A DNA stretch of 64,000 nucleotides from Macrocystis pyrifera. Taxonomy: Eukaryota; Sar; Phaeophyceae; Laminariales; Laminariaceae. Shown piece by piece: positions 21,232 through 34,130 of the stretch. Positions within the stretch are counted from its first letter, which is position 1. Every line of letters starts with the position of its first letter. The notes under the pieces are model-generated. The model searched no databases. It saw nothing but the letters and a program-made list of their open reading frames with translations, and was not told where the DNA came from. The stretch spans positions 8,358,408-8,422,407 of the forward strand of contig JASSKH010000026.1 in the NCBI GenBank assembly GCA_031763025.1, given 5' to 3'. Position numbers and translations under genes: made by a program.

Positions 21232-21718
21232 GGTATCTATCTGCTGTTGGCTAGGTGGAAGCAGCCGGGGGCAACGCTTGCACCGACGTGCTGTGCACGC
21301 CGCCCCGCAGTAGGAAGCAAGATGTCGTTGACTTGAAATCCCGGGGGTGTCGCTAGTTGAAACTGGGGGGAGCAGCATAATCGTCAGTGATCCCTATTTA
21401 CTGGTACTCCTGTGCTGTGTGACAGGACGAGAGGTTCGACGACGTGTACTGTATTTTAAAATTGTACTGCTGCTGTTGGACACTGCACACACATACACTA
21501 TACGAACATTGCTGCTGTATCGGTGCTGCTGCTGCTGCTGTATGCAAAGCCCGGTCCAGGGAACAGGGAACAAAGAAAGAGCAAAGTCCGCACGAGAAAA
21601 AGCAGAAAAAAAAGTTGTGCTTGAGTTTGAGATGCTGACCGAATTTTGCGAATTTCTGGCCGGCTGATCTGATGGTGACGTATTGATGAGCAGGTTGAGG
21701 TTGTGCGTTTTACTGGTA

Positions 21719-21823
21719 TTACGGGGGACCATAGTAAATAGGACCAAATATTGTTAGTAAAAATAGGGGAATATATAGGTTTTTGTATTTAACGTAGGTC
21801 CTATTTTCTATGGACCCCCGTAA
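21719..21823. mobile_element. MITE-1 copy (duplicated with its surroundings)
   Basis: Same sequence and position within the central segment as 10755-10859, with TA flanks at 21717-21718 and 21824-21825. Confidence 0.9.
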
Positions 21824-22080
21824 TAACAATTTCTCATCACCAGCGGATCATGCAAACAACCATACGAGATGTTTGTACTTTTTATCTGTGGTCTTCCGTA
21901 CTTCCGTTCCTTCGTACCAGGTGTCCGTTCCTTCGTACCAAGGTACTTCCGTTCCTCCCCCCCCAGGGCTGCTCATTGATATGTACGTCATGACCTACCT
22001 GTCGAAAGAAAACATGTTCGTTATTGATATTTCCGGAGTTTTTCTGGTGCGTTGAAGTTGTGGTTCGTTTGCTGTTGTTC

Positions 22081-22116
<36 letters not shown>

Positions 22117-22590
22117 TTTATCCCCCCCAGGGATTGTGGGGAGGATTGATAAAAATAAAGCCACCACATGTCCACACGTTCCAATTTCTTCGTCGAAATC
22201 GGAACGATTCGCTTGCAACAGTTGTGTGAAGGTTGCAGGTGGTGTAGTTTATGCGATTGGTGTTGATGGCATAGTATTATTAATAGTAGTACTCGTACAC
22301 GTCGACACTCCGCACGACGCCGACTTGACGACAGCGTATATTGTGATGATGGCATCGGCTCAGCAAGAAGAACAGCGGGCTTCAGGCATGAACGAGGTCC
22401 GGGTTGGCTTCATTAATGCATCGCCTTTGGTTCAGGTCTGCCAAGGAGGCGGGAAGAAGGAGATGGAGCAGCTTGGCGCAGCGAAGGTGCGAAAACTGGA
22501 AACTGAACTACTACAGCAGCAATTGACGAGTTGACTGCTGTTACGCGGTGGTTATAGTACCACAGGTACCAGGTATATACATACATACAT

Positions 22591-22910
22591 ATTTTTTTTA
22601 TTCATCACTTTTACTTTCCAGCCCACTCGTAGGAGGTTTTACCCTCGACGATCTTCTGGACAAGCCGTGGTCACAGGTGTCGTCCCTTCTCCCCCCCGGT
22701 ACGTGCCTTTATTTTTTGTCGCGCATAGGGTTCAGCATTCCCACTGCTCGTCGATTTTCATCGAATGTAGCCAACTCACGCTTTCGCGCTTTCCGCTTAT
22801 CAATTATTTATGCAAGAAAAATCCCTATGAGCATGCACTCGGTGAGACTTGAACCCACGAAATTGATCTTGACAGGCACGCGGACCACCTACCAAGCCAC
22901 CGGGGACGCC
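22591..22910 (-). mobile_element. SINE-1 copy (duplicated with its surroundings)
   Basis: Same as 11630-11946 except for tail length. Its body contains the uninterrupted AGCATTCCCACTGC that serves as the empty-site reference for the hAT-like insertion at 36082. Confidence 0.85.
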
Positions 22911-23120
22911 GACCACTATACTGAACCGTGTGTGTTCTTCACATTAAACCGTCCTTCTACTCGTCGACATCCAGCAAGCCGAGCGTCCGTGCTGATTCTT
23001 CACCCTAGAAAGACACGAGCTCTGTGGTCACAGACTACGACACACAGATAACACACCGTAATGCATTAATAGCCTACGCAATACCGTGCCTTCGCACTAG
23101 GTGCGGCCGACGCCGTAGTC

Positions 23121-26100
23121 TACTAGTAATTGGTGGTAATGAGGCGCGACCTCAGCAATACCTGCAGTAGTCATATCTGCGATGCATCATGCACAAAACA
23201 TTTTATGTACATTATTGTCTTTTTTCGCAATAATGCCGTGGCATGCCGTGGCACCATGGAACACTCCACGGACCTCCACGGCATACCATGGGACCTTAAC
23301 CCTAACCCTAACCCTAACCCTAACCCTAACCCTAACCCCAACCCCTAACCCTAACCTAGGTGCCGAGGACATTGGGGTACCGTTGGGGTTGCCATGACAT
23401 TCCGTGGGGTTGCCATGGAGCGCCGTGGCGGTAGCTGCGGGGGTTGCCATGGTACTACCCATGGCATGTCATGGCAACCCCCACGGCGTGCCATGGAATC
23501 TATTGCCACACCATGGTATGCCGTGGTGATGCCATGGTATGCCATGGGCGGTACCATGGCAATGCCACGGCATGCCCACGACAAGGTCAAATAGTGTAGA
23601 ACCCTGTTTGTGCTGAACCAACACGAACGAACATCTACTGCTGCTGCTGCTGTACCTACTACCTATACGCCGTCGTTGGTGAATCTCATAACCGTAAATA
23701 TTCTTGGCATCATATCCTGCTCTTGAAAAACACAGACAGCACAGCAGTACGGACACACCTGAAACAAATACCAGGTACTGGATTTTGTCGTGTGTATCCT
23801 GGTATTTCCACCTCGAAATCCGGCATAGTAATTTGAAGACGAAAATATGTACTACTGCTGTGTGACCACGGAACTGGCTGTCGACGGGTGGAAAGAACAA
23901 GACGACAAATAGACACACACCTGATATTTTTCCGTTTGTTGTTTTATCTTTCGAATTGGGTTGTTGTTATTCTTTTTCTCTGAGACGTGGGAGGGAGTTT
24001 TCCATTGTTCGGCATGAAACCGACGTCACTGACGGTTTTCCATGTTCATACCGACACCCTGTTACTCCGTGTAACAGCCCTGTTACTCCGTGTAACAGCC
24101 TCTATTACTCCATGTAATAGTTCTCTCTATTACTCCATGTAATAGTCCTATTACTCCCTCCCTTGGGCCCCCTCGACTGGGGCCTACTGTGAGGTCTCGG
24201 ACGACCGAGTACCCCAAATGGTCTTCGACCATTCCAACTCCTGACAGTACGGAAATTCTGGTAGATTGACCTTCAATTTTTCAGGAAGGCTTTGCTCTTT
24301 ATCACGTAGTTCACTGGTCAGCTGAGGTCGCGCGCTTCCCGTTTGAGATTGCTGTGCTTGTCGAACTGTATGGGAATGATCTCGTGTGCGAGCCCTCTTC
24401 TTGTTCACCAGGTATCTAAATATTGGACTCATGTCAATTACGTCGTATTTTTCCGACATCCGCTTAAACTGCTCACGCTTAGTTTCGTTTCGGCTAGTCC
24501 CTGACCTCCTCAGGGATACACGTAAAGTATGCGTTGGTTTTTCGCTCATCAATCATAGAATATTTCAACCTCTAAATTCGCAATTCGCCCGTTCACAACA
24601 AAACACGGATTGTTTCTCGATCTGTTCCAGAGTCTCCTCACAAGCCTTCCCTTTTTCCAACAGCAAGTGTTTTCTGGTTGAAATTCGGCATAATTAATTT
24701 GAACACGAAAAATCTGCATCTGAAAATATTTGTCCAACAGAAGACGCTTCTTTCTCGTAGCAGGTGCCACCACTACTTGCTTGTACTGATGTACGACATC
24801 TACATACAGCAGCTGTGTTTCTCCAGCAACAAAAACAGCAGCATCAGCAGTAGCAGTGGGACGCACGAGGCCAGGGTCAGCGTCGATGTACGCTCGGCGG
24901 CTCGGCTTGTCAATCTAACCCTTGAACCCTTTGTACACATCTACAGCAGCAGAAGTGTTTCTCCAGCAACAAAACAGCAGCAGCAGTAGCAGTAGGACAC
25001 ACGACGCCAGGGTCAGCGTCGCTGTACGCTCGGCGTGTCAATCTCACCCCTTGAACCCTTTGTACACGTACTCGATTTTGTCCTGTGTTGGTTTTGAACT
25101 CGAAATTCGGCATAATAATTTCAAGACGAAAAATCTGCACTCGACGTGCTCTGTCCAAGAGAGAACTTCTCGTAGCAGGTAGCAGGTGCCACCGCTACTA
25201 CTGATGATGTACGACATCTACAGCAGAGCTTCTCCAGCAGCAAAACAGCAGCAGCAGTAGGACACACGAGGCCAGGTCAGCGTCGCTGTACGCTCGGCTT
25301 GTGTGTGAACCCTTTGTACATGTGTTTCCTGGTCCCGAACTCATAATTTGAAGACGAAAAATCTACAATCTGACGTGTGTCCAGCAGAGCGCAAAATAAT
25401 TTCAAGACGAAAAATCTGCACTCGACGTGCTCTGTCCAAGAGAGAACTTCTCGTAGCAGGTAGCAGGTGCCACCGCTACTACAGATGATGTACGACATCT
25501 ACAGCAGAGCTTCTCCAGCAGCAAAACAGCAGCAGCAGCAGGACACACGAGGCCAGGTCAGCGTCGCTGTACGCTCGGATTGTGTGTGAACCCTTCGTAC
25601 ATGTGTTTCCTGGTCCCGAACTCATAATTTGTAAGACGAAAAATCTACAATCTGACGTGTGTCCAGCAGAGCTTCTTCTAGCAGTGCCACCACTACTACT
25701 ACTGCTGTACAACAACTATTATACAGCAGATACTCTCCTGCTTCTCAGTCCCCTCATCAGCAGGAGGGTGGGCCTGCAGCATGTCTCGGGGACATGACCC
25801 GAACGCTCGTTGCTGTGGACAGACACAGTCTGCCTACCTACGAGTACTCGTAGAGCTAGCTGGGTTTCAAAATATAATGTGTTGTTGGTTCTGTGTTTTT
25901 TCAACATGGCCCAGCACCAACATGTGCCTACACACGTTGCCACACCTAACTCGAGCTGCTGTGAACGACTTACCACCGCACCAGCACCAGGAGGTCTGTT
26001 TTGTGTGTGCGCGTCCACAGAGCCCGCCGGGACTGGAATTGGTGCGGTGTGCGTCGAGGGCGGTGGTCAAACGTTGCCCAAAAAAATGTTGAATCACACA

Positions 26101-26266
26101 CACATACACGCCTCACCACACACACACACACACATACAGAGAAACTCAAAACAAGGCACCCCACGCTCGTATCCGAGCCGCTATAAAGAGGCTTTTTTTT
26201 TCTTGGAAAATTCCAAGAAAAAAAAGGCTCGCCCGCTTTTAGCGCGCTTCGCGCGCCTCATTATAA
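23121..26266 (-). repeat. Right arm of the giant palindromic element
   Basis: 3146 bp and uninterrupted. It is the inverse of the left arm and carries the telomeric tract at 23294-23356, the hairpin quartet at about 24055-24145, the 122-residue frame at 24184-24552 (minus) and the tandem units at about 24680-25660. The outer edge ends in TTATAA at 26261-26266, followed by TAGCTAGC. It serves as the reference for the empty sites of both insertions. Confidence 0.92.
23294..23356 (-). repeat. Interstitial telomeric repeat tract, right arm
   Basis: CCCTAA units with the same variant order (CCCCAA, CCCCTAA) as the left tract, which shows arm homogenisation. A third tract lies at 20215-20277. Confidence 0.95.
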
Positions 26267-26496
26267 TAGCTAGCTGAAGTTTTTCTGGTACGGAGAGAAA
26301 TATGTACATACATGTATATATATGAATACAGCATTGCTGCAGTGTGCCGGTGTGCGTGTATCTCTCTTTACCCTATACATATACGGGTAGACTAGGTAAG
26401 GTAGAATCGGATTTTTGATGCTGCATGAAAAAACAAAAAGCAATGCCCAACATACCCAGCGTGTCTCTGTCTACGAAAAACGTACCCACCCGTGGT

Positions 26497-26818
26497 ATTT
26501 TTTGTTTATCATCACTTTTACTTTCCAGCCCACTCGTAGGAGGTTTTACCCTCGACGATCTTCTGGACAAGCCGTGGTCACAGGTGTCGTCCCTTCTCCC
26601 CCCCGGTACGTGCCTTTCGTTTTTATCGCGCATAGGGTTCAGCATTCCCACTGCTCGTCGATTTTCATCGAATGTACAGCTAACTCACGCTCTCGCGCTT
26701 TCCGCTAATCAATTTTATGCAAGAAAAAGTCCCTATGAGCATGCACTCGGTGAGACTCGAACTCACGAAATTGATCTTGATAGGCTCGCGGACCACCTAC
26801 CAAGCCACCGGGGACGCC
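26497..26818 (-). mobile_element. SINE-1 copy
   Basis: An independent insertion just outside the palindromic element. Its tRNA-like head ends at 26818 (plus coordinates), with A box TGGCTTGGTAGG and B box GTTCGAGTCTC, and its body has the same landmarks as at 11630. The head is the best-preserved in the window. Confidence 0.88.
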
Positions 26819-26819
26819 G

Positions 26820-29800
26820 GTATAATAAAACTTGTCGTAATATCCCACCACAGATTATTGATAGTTGCACGAAAAGTTTGCCACGAGACCAGTTAGTTTT
26901 TATCGATTGGCTGGAAGCTCGATCGCTCCACATTGACAACCGGGAGGGTGCCAATTGCAATGCAGAAGAGGTGGTTTTGAAAAGAGCACGTTGAGAGCTT
27001 TCGTCAGACGAGTCGGTCAGCTGTCGCAGCCCCTTGGTAGTGGAGTAATCAAGCTTTGAAAATCGCGGTCTCATACTGCTGCTGCTGTATGTATGTGGTA
27101 ATAATGTGAACCGACGCCATCATTGTTGCGGAGACCATACGCTCTCACACTCATGATGAAGAGACATTATATATACTGTTTTTCATATATCAAGAGCAGA
27201 AGAGGCCAAGAACATGTACAATATTAATAATAGTGAGATTCACCAAAAACACGTACGTACTTGTACATACACAAGACCTGCTGCAACATCTACGGGGAGT
27301 ATTCAAAATTTCCAGTGTGTCTTGGTGTGCATGTCACGTGTGAACTGCTGTAAACCAACTTTCGACTGTCTTGTGTACCCCGGCCCTCACGTGTCGACCT
27401 GCTGTTTCAGTGTACGAAATGGTACTGGCCGAAATCAATTGGAAATCGAACCAGCTGTAAGTATTATCGTCTCGTCGACCCTGGTGGCATCCAGGGGAGT
27501 CTCTGGCCAGTAGTCAATCGCGAGGGAAATGATAGAAAACGCGCGCGGTTCACGCAGCTTGCAAAGTTGAGTATCGACCGATCTGCCGATCGGTTGAACT
27601 CACAGCTGACTGACATGCTTTCTTAGTTTTTTTTATAAAATAACACGACCCTTGCCTCAGTAATAACACGAGAATTCAATATAAACGTCCTTGTGTACAT
27701 ACTCACTCCGTTCAGGTGCCGAAAGCAAAATAGATACCTGGTACACACATACAACAAGTCTTAGAGCTTCGCATGGGTGCCGGCAGGCACCCATGCTCCG
27801 GATACGGAAATATACCTCAGTGCCAATTCGTGATTACTTTTTTTAGCAATATAAATACACATTCGATATTATTAATAGTACGAACATGATCAGGTCAATG
27901 CCAAGTGGTGCAGGAAAAAGGCAATGCCGAGTTTCAGTTCTCAGTTTTGAATCTCTGTCTCACTCGCATTATACTATTGACCAACTTTTACTTGACTTTT
28001 TTATGATTTTTTTTTGCGACGTTGTTTCGTTTTTTTTCAGCGAACCGAAGCCGAAAAATCAGAACCGCCTACTATTATGGGGCAGGAAACCATCGATACT
28101 TTAGATCTTTGTCCTGGAGGGGGCAGAAGTCAGCTCAGATCTGAGAGGTTTCTCACATTTCTCAGAACTGAGATTACATGCATTTTGTGGACCATAGTAC
28201 TGCTGCTGCCCTTTATCTGCCCAGTTGTCATGTGCCCCATACCCACGCCGAAGTATATATCATACGCACCTATCTACGGCGAGCTGTACCTACTGCCAAC
28301 GGTGCTTGTGCCGGAGAGATGGCCTCTCCTTTTCACATGAAAGCGATATAGCAGTAGTAGTAGCAGCAGCAGCAGCAACACAACAGCACCATTGCTGCTG
28401 CTGTGTGCAGACGCAGCCGCAACACCAGCAGCAGCACTACCGAAGCAGCAGCAGCAGCAGACAACATGTCAGCTTGCAGTATCCGCCCAAATTACTGCGA
28501 GTACAGGACGCGTTCCGGGTATTTTTACCAACCAGTATACGCGCACTATCTACACCGGTATGAAATACTCCATCATGACTACAGGCAGTAATCGCAGCAT
28601 ATATTCCGAGATGCTGCGAGTAGGAGCAGTATCAAACACATGCTACCTGATACTTGGTACCTGATGTCGATCGGCAATTCAGAACAACCTGACAACCGCA
28701 AAGTACACTTCTAACATGGGCTGAATTCTCAGTGTGAACCCCGAATTATTCAGGTCGGATACACGTGAAGCACACACAGTGTCACGCAGCACAATATCCA
28801 CAGCACCACAGAACCCCGATATACTGCGAGTGCTCGCAGTGGAAGCAAACAGTCTCGAACCCTCGATTACCTCCAGTAGTGCTCGCCGAAATAACTTGAC
28901 GTGTTTTCACCAGAAAATGGTAAGGCGAACATCTTATTTCGCAGTAGTATACCGGTACCTGGTAACGAAGGATCGTATCTTCAAGCGGGACTGTATGAAA
29001 TTGTATCTTAAACTTCTTTATATTATTATTAATAGTAACAACATAACAACAGTAGATACCTGGCGGCTGGACATGATTTTATAAATTTTGAAATTTTATA
29101 AAATAAGTCAGCTGTGAGTTCGACTGATTAAATAGTTGATTGAAAAAAGTGAAAACCGTCTGCTGTGAGTACGACCGATTGAGTGGTTGAAACTCAACTT
29201 TGGAAAATTGCGTGATACGTCAGACACGCTCATCGGGCGCGCTTGTTATGGATAATTGGTTTAGCTTTGTACATCTTCCAAGTAGAATACCTCTGACCTA
29301 CTGCTGTACTGTTGCTGCCATAGTATTACTCGTCGTATTTCAATGCGCCTCCAGAGATCAAACCTTGCAGGGGCAGCAGACAGTCCGGGCATGTACGACC
29401 ACCTATATGATATCCTCCGTGTGGAATCCCAGCCTAAACTCAAGACGAAATCGGAAGCGAATGCTGCGCTCTCAGGCGTCGGGAAACATTGTATATATAT
29501 TTATATTTACTTTCCAGGAGGGAAGAAAATAGAACCTCCATGTCTCCTCTCTGCAGCAAATATCCCTCGAGTTCGGGGTCGCCGCGCTCGTCGGCGGCGC
29601 GAGACTCCGAGACGCGCGCACGGGAGAACACCGGTCGGAAGCCGGCTCGCGCGACCGTCGAGGAAAGCGGTCGAAAAAGCAAGCACGAAGCCAGGAAAGC
29701 GAAGACGTGTGGAATCCCAGCCTAAACTCAAGACGAAATCGGAAGCGAATGCTGCGCTCTCAGGCGTCGGGAAGCATTGTATATACATTTTATGTCTGAA

Positions 29801-30740
29801 CCAAAATAATTTCTTGCTAAAAAAGCAGGTACGCCTCTGAACTATATATAACTTCTTGCTAAAAATTCTTCAAATAAGATCCCACCAGTATGACCTGTCA
29901 TAGATCTTCGACATATCTTGACACATACATACATACCTCGTATACACTACTTTCGAATCTACACAAAAAATCACACCAGGTATAAAATAAAATCTAGACA
30001 TTAAAACAGCAGAAGAAGTACTAGTAGCAAAAACAGCAGCAGCTCATCCCCGGAAGAATTATTCATACTTAGAACCATACCATCCTAAAAAATCAGTAAC
30101 ACTCAAATCAATCTATAAATAAAAAATGTTTGTGAACTCACAGCTGACATATTTCAAAATTTATACAATATTTGTGAAATGAAAAGGTTTCAACATGTTG
30201 CAACATCATATCATTATCCCTTGTTCGGGTTATATAGTATCAGTGCGCAAAAAATGGTTATTTAAAATTGCCCTGTTGACCCGGGCAGCATCCAGGGGAG
30301 CCGCTGGCCTATACCTTTTGACAAGGAATTACATACCAGGTATATAACAAGCGCGTTCGGTTTATCATAATACTTGTAAAATTCGGTAAAAATGGAATAT
30401 AGACGAGACGTATTACGCAGCTTGCAAAGTTGAGTATCAACTATTTAATCAGTCGAACTCCCAGCTGACGTATTTCAAAAATTATAAAATATACTGCTGC
30501 TGTACGTAGATGTCGCTATTATTAATAATAGAAACTCGCGCACCAAGATATTGGTAACTGCTGTCATCTACTTGTTGTGTGCGCTGGTAGGTTCGGAAAT
30601 TGATTCGATTTAATACCCTTACTTTGTCGTACAGTTTATTAACTCCACTTGGAATAAAACGTGGATCATTAAACTAAAACCACCGTACTTACCCTGAAAG
30701 TTCTAAGCTTTCCGTTCTCATCTCGAGTTTGTTCGTCCGC
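26820..30740. other. Repeat-rich intergenic stretch
   Basis: No supported gene. It holds copies of dispersed repeat R3 (core AACTCACAGCTGACGTATTT) at about 27478-27620, 29085-29205, 30125-30175 and 30265-30490. A perfect 10 bp stem hairpin lies at 27771-27796, CTG and CAG microsatellites at 28340-28470, and an 80 bp direct repeat at 29419-29495 and 29707-29785 around a GC-rich cassette. Open frames here lack recognisable domains. Confidence 0.6.
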
Positions 30741-31129
30741 AGATTCATATGTTTCGGAGCCCGGCCAACAACCTATGGGTGGCGATGGCTATTATTGGAC
30801 ACAATCGCGTACCTATGGTTGGCGGCAATAGAAGCTTCGACGGTCGTCAAGAATGGCCATCGACATGCATCATTCCACGGTATACAATAGGTTTAGACAA
30901 TAGTCTACTGCGAAAACACGCCCAACAGTCTATTGTGGGCGACGATGGCTATTGATGGATACAATTGCATGTATATTGTTGGCGGCAATAGCCAGCGATA
31001 GGCAAACGTTTTTAGTCTATTGTTCAAACAATATATATCACGTTTGCTTCCCCAACATCTATTGTTCAGGACAATGGCCATCTATGGACAAACTTGTGAC
31101 TCCATTGTTAGGGCAAAGGCATAGTGTCT

Positions 31130-32110
31130 CCATTGCCGAAAATATGTTGTTCCCTGACAATATCTATCGATAGACAGCGTTGCCAGCCTATTGTCGTTAT
31201 CAACATCTATCGATAGACAGCGTTGCCATGCCATTGTGGTTAACAGCGTCTATCGATAGACAGTGATGCCAGTCTATTGTGGTTCACAATGTCTATCGTT
31301 AGCCAGCGTTGCCAGTCTATTGTCGTTTACAACATCCATTGACACACGCTTTTTCGGGGCTACTGCTGTAGCGGCAATGTTCTATTTCCTTTCTGTTGCC
31401 CAGGGTATATGCACATCTTACCCCATCAATCTTGTCCGTACAGAGTGTAACCGATTAGGAATCACTAATAATAATACAGAGTACCAACCACAACAACACA
31501 AACGACAATGCAACACACTTGACCCCCATGACGCCCACTGCCCTGTTGAGACACACAACGTTGCAGCCCTCCTTCACGCTAATAGTATATCATGCACCGA
31601 CATTGCTGCTCATCACGATACACCATGCACTCATTCCATACTGGTGGTGAGCTCAAGATGAAAATATGAACATTACTGCGGCACAAAATATTCCGTTGCT
31701 TAGTAGATCAGAGTCCATTGTAGGTGTGGAAATAGGCGGGTGATGGTGTCCATCGATAGACATTGTCCACCACAATCGATTCTCAACGGTGCCCATCGAT
31801 AGCAATTGCCGGCCACAATAGATTAGAAATGTATCTATCGATAGCCATTGCTGGTCACAATAGATTCAGAAACATATCTATCGATAGACATTGCCGGTCA
31901 CAACAGATTAAGAAATGCATCTATCGACAGCCATTGCCGGCCACAATAGACCAAGAAATGTGTTCATCGATAGCCACTGTGGATCGCAGTAGATTCTGCA
32001 AGCTATCCGTCGATAGCCATTGTCGGTGACAATAGCTTTCAACCCAGGTACTTCAGCACGCTCCTGCCTGAACAATATGTTGGGGACGTAACTATCGATA
32101 GACATTGCCG
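31130..32110. repeat. Minisatellite built on the CTATCGATAG palindrome
   Basis: Units of about 47-55 bases carry (T)CTATCGATAGACA, then GTTGCC or ATTGCCGG, then CACAATAGA. The first cluster is at 31160-31330 and the second at 31745-32040, with looser units from 30760. The open frame at 31763-32029 translates the array into a degenerate protein repeat and is not a gene. Confidence 0.85.
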
Positions 32111-33344
32111 ACGACAATGGGTCGAGGAACGTGCCAATCGACAGCCTTTGAAGAGGACAATAGACCCGTCCATTGCACCAAAATTCTATTGCTATTGCGG
32201 GGGCCATTGTCTATTGTCCAGGGTGTCCAACCAGGTCGCGATTTCGCGCCGAGTACATAGGTATAAACTAACCCTGAGGGACCGCCAGGCCGCTAGGGGA
32301 AGGGAGCAGGAAGAAGCCGGAGGAATGCGGCCAATGACCTGGGGATGGAACGTTGATGAGGAACAGGATATACTATACCGGTAGCTAAAATGAAATGATG
32401 TGGGGAATGGAAATTGGGAAACGGCCGGCAGAGGAGCGTATGAGGGATACTACTGATTTACGGAAGGATATTCGGTTTATATCGGAACGGCATCTACGCT
32501 ATATTGTCGGAAGGCAAGCATAATAATAGGTAATCGGTAGGTCCCTATTCCAATGATAAGACGGCTATTGTTGCTTGCGATAGGTATCGATTGGCACTTT
32601 TTGAAGCCCATCGTGGCCGACAATTATAGTATCGATTGGCATTTTCACTCACACGCTGTTCGGCCAATAGCCTATTGTACCTATATCCATCTTGACACAT
32701 TGGTCGAAGAAATAGGTATCCATCGACAAAACCACACACACTTACCCTAACAAGAACAACAGGCTACTGTATTGCACAAAAATTATCTGAACATACATGT
32801 GTGGGGAGGACGCCCAGGTTCGACTCGACATCTATGGCACTTCCCTTTCTTAGAGGGTAGCGTGAAGGACACGCCAGGGTTTGGTATAGGATCGGTACGG
32901 ACGATCCCACGAAACGACCATCAACGATGATGGAGAGGAACAGAGTGTGTGAGGCACGGGCCTCGCATTCCAATCTGCTGTGATTACTTTCACGGGACAA
33001 TGTCACTGCTGACGACAACAAATAGTCCAGGAATAAGGGTGATCACAGCAGTCGTACAATCAGATATACGGATGTCCACGACCGACGGTCTAGTCGAGAA
33101 GCTGGAACCCACACATGGAGTAGGTTTAGCAATCTGGGAGAAGGGATCTTTAGGGCTGTTTTTTACAAAAAAAAATGCGTAGCGCGGTCTGCAGTTCGGT
33201 TCGCGATAGGAGGTTTTGGCAACTTTAGGGAATTTTTGGCTTGTCAAAATAGCAAATTTTTCAGAGTTTTTCGCTAATTTATTCGGTCTAGAAACGACCC
33301 TTAGACCACAACTATTATTTCCGCGAGATTTGGAAGGCCTTGCT

Positions 33345-34130
33345 CTTGACCCAACCCGACCCGACCCGCGAGATTTAAAAAGTTGTTGACCCGACCCAAC
33401 CCGACCCGCGAGAATTGAAAATATCCTGACCCGACCCGACCCGACCCGACCCGACCCGCCACCTTCGGATTGACCCGTGAGACACGGGTTTCATGCGGGT
33501 CGGGTCACCTTGACCAGCGAGACTATTTATCTTGACCCGCAAGTCCGGCCTGCGGATCCAGCCCGTGGGTCGACACTTCAAAAACAATTTTTAATATTAA
33601 TTTTTGTGCCAATAAGCGATATGTGATCTGGCTGTACCATGGTAGTGGGTATAAATAAATGGATGCGGGCATGCGTATGTATATGGATTTGGCAGTGTTT
33701 TAATGTTTGAATAATATAACAAAGGGGTATTATTGAGTATTTGTACGAGAAGAGCCTTTGGGTAAGAGAGCCGGAAGTGTTTTGAGTGTCGGATCCGCGG
33801 GCCGGATGCGCGGGTCCGACCCATGGGCCAGCAGAAAAGAACTCGCGGGTCACGCCAGCCCGACCCGCGAGTAACCCGTTTCTCGCGGGTCATGACCTGA
33901 CCCGACCCGTGAGCTTTTTATCACCTCTTGACCCGGCCCGACCCGACCCGTGAGATTTAAAAAAATTCTTGACCCGACCCGGCCCGACCCGTGAGAGTTG
34001 AAACTCTTGACCCGACCCGACCCGACCCGTGAGATTTTGAACACGTCCTGACCCGACCCGACCCGACCCGACCCGTGACATTGTGTGAACACCCTGTGAC
34101 CCGACCCGCGGGTCGGGTCATAACCCGCGA
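33345..34130. repeat. GACCCG-rich degenerate tandem repeat in two inverted blocks
   Basis: Runs of GACCCGACCCG separated by CGYGAGATTTRAA spacers occur at about 33345-33570 and 33790-34130. An AT-rich unique core lies between, and the repeat is in the opposite sense around 33500 (GCGGGTCGGGTC). Flanking ends AGGGCT and AGCCCT hint at a TIR element, but I found no target duplication. Confidence 0.7.

Larger units (their letters stand above)
21232..23120. other. Central (loop) segment of the palindromic element, second copy
   Basis: A near copy of 10267-12156. Differences include a CTTCC versus TTCC variant near 21894, a longer GT run near 22086, one fewer GTA unit near 22288 and poly-T length changes. 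It contains a MITE-1 (21719-21823), a SINE-1 (22591-22910) and an R4 fragment (about 22915-23045). No Copia-2 insertion. Confidence 0.88.

Noticed and set aside
26740-26818. Functional tRNA gene on the minus strand
   Set aside because: A and B boxes are present, but the acceptor stem does not close and the sequence continues into a conserved SINE body found in several copies.
31160-32100. CRISPR-like array
   Set aside because: Unit and spacer both drift, repeats are palindromic minisatellites in a eukaryotic genome, and no cas genes are present.
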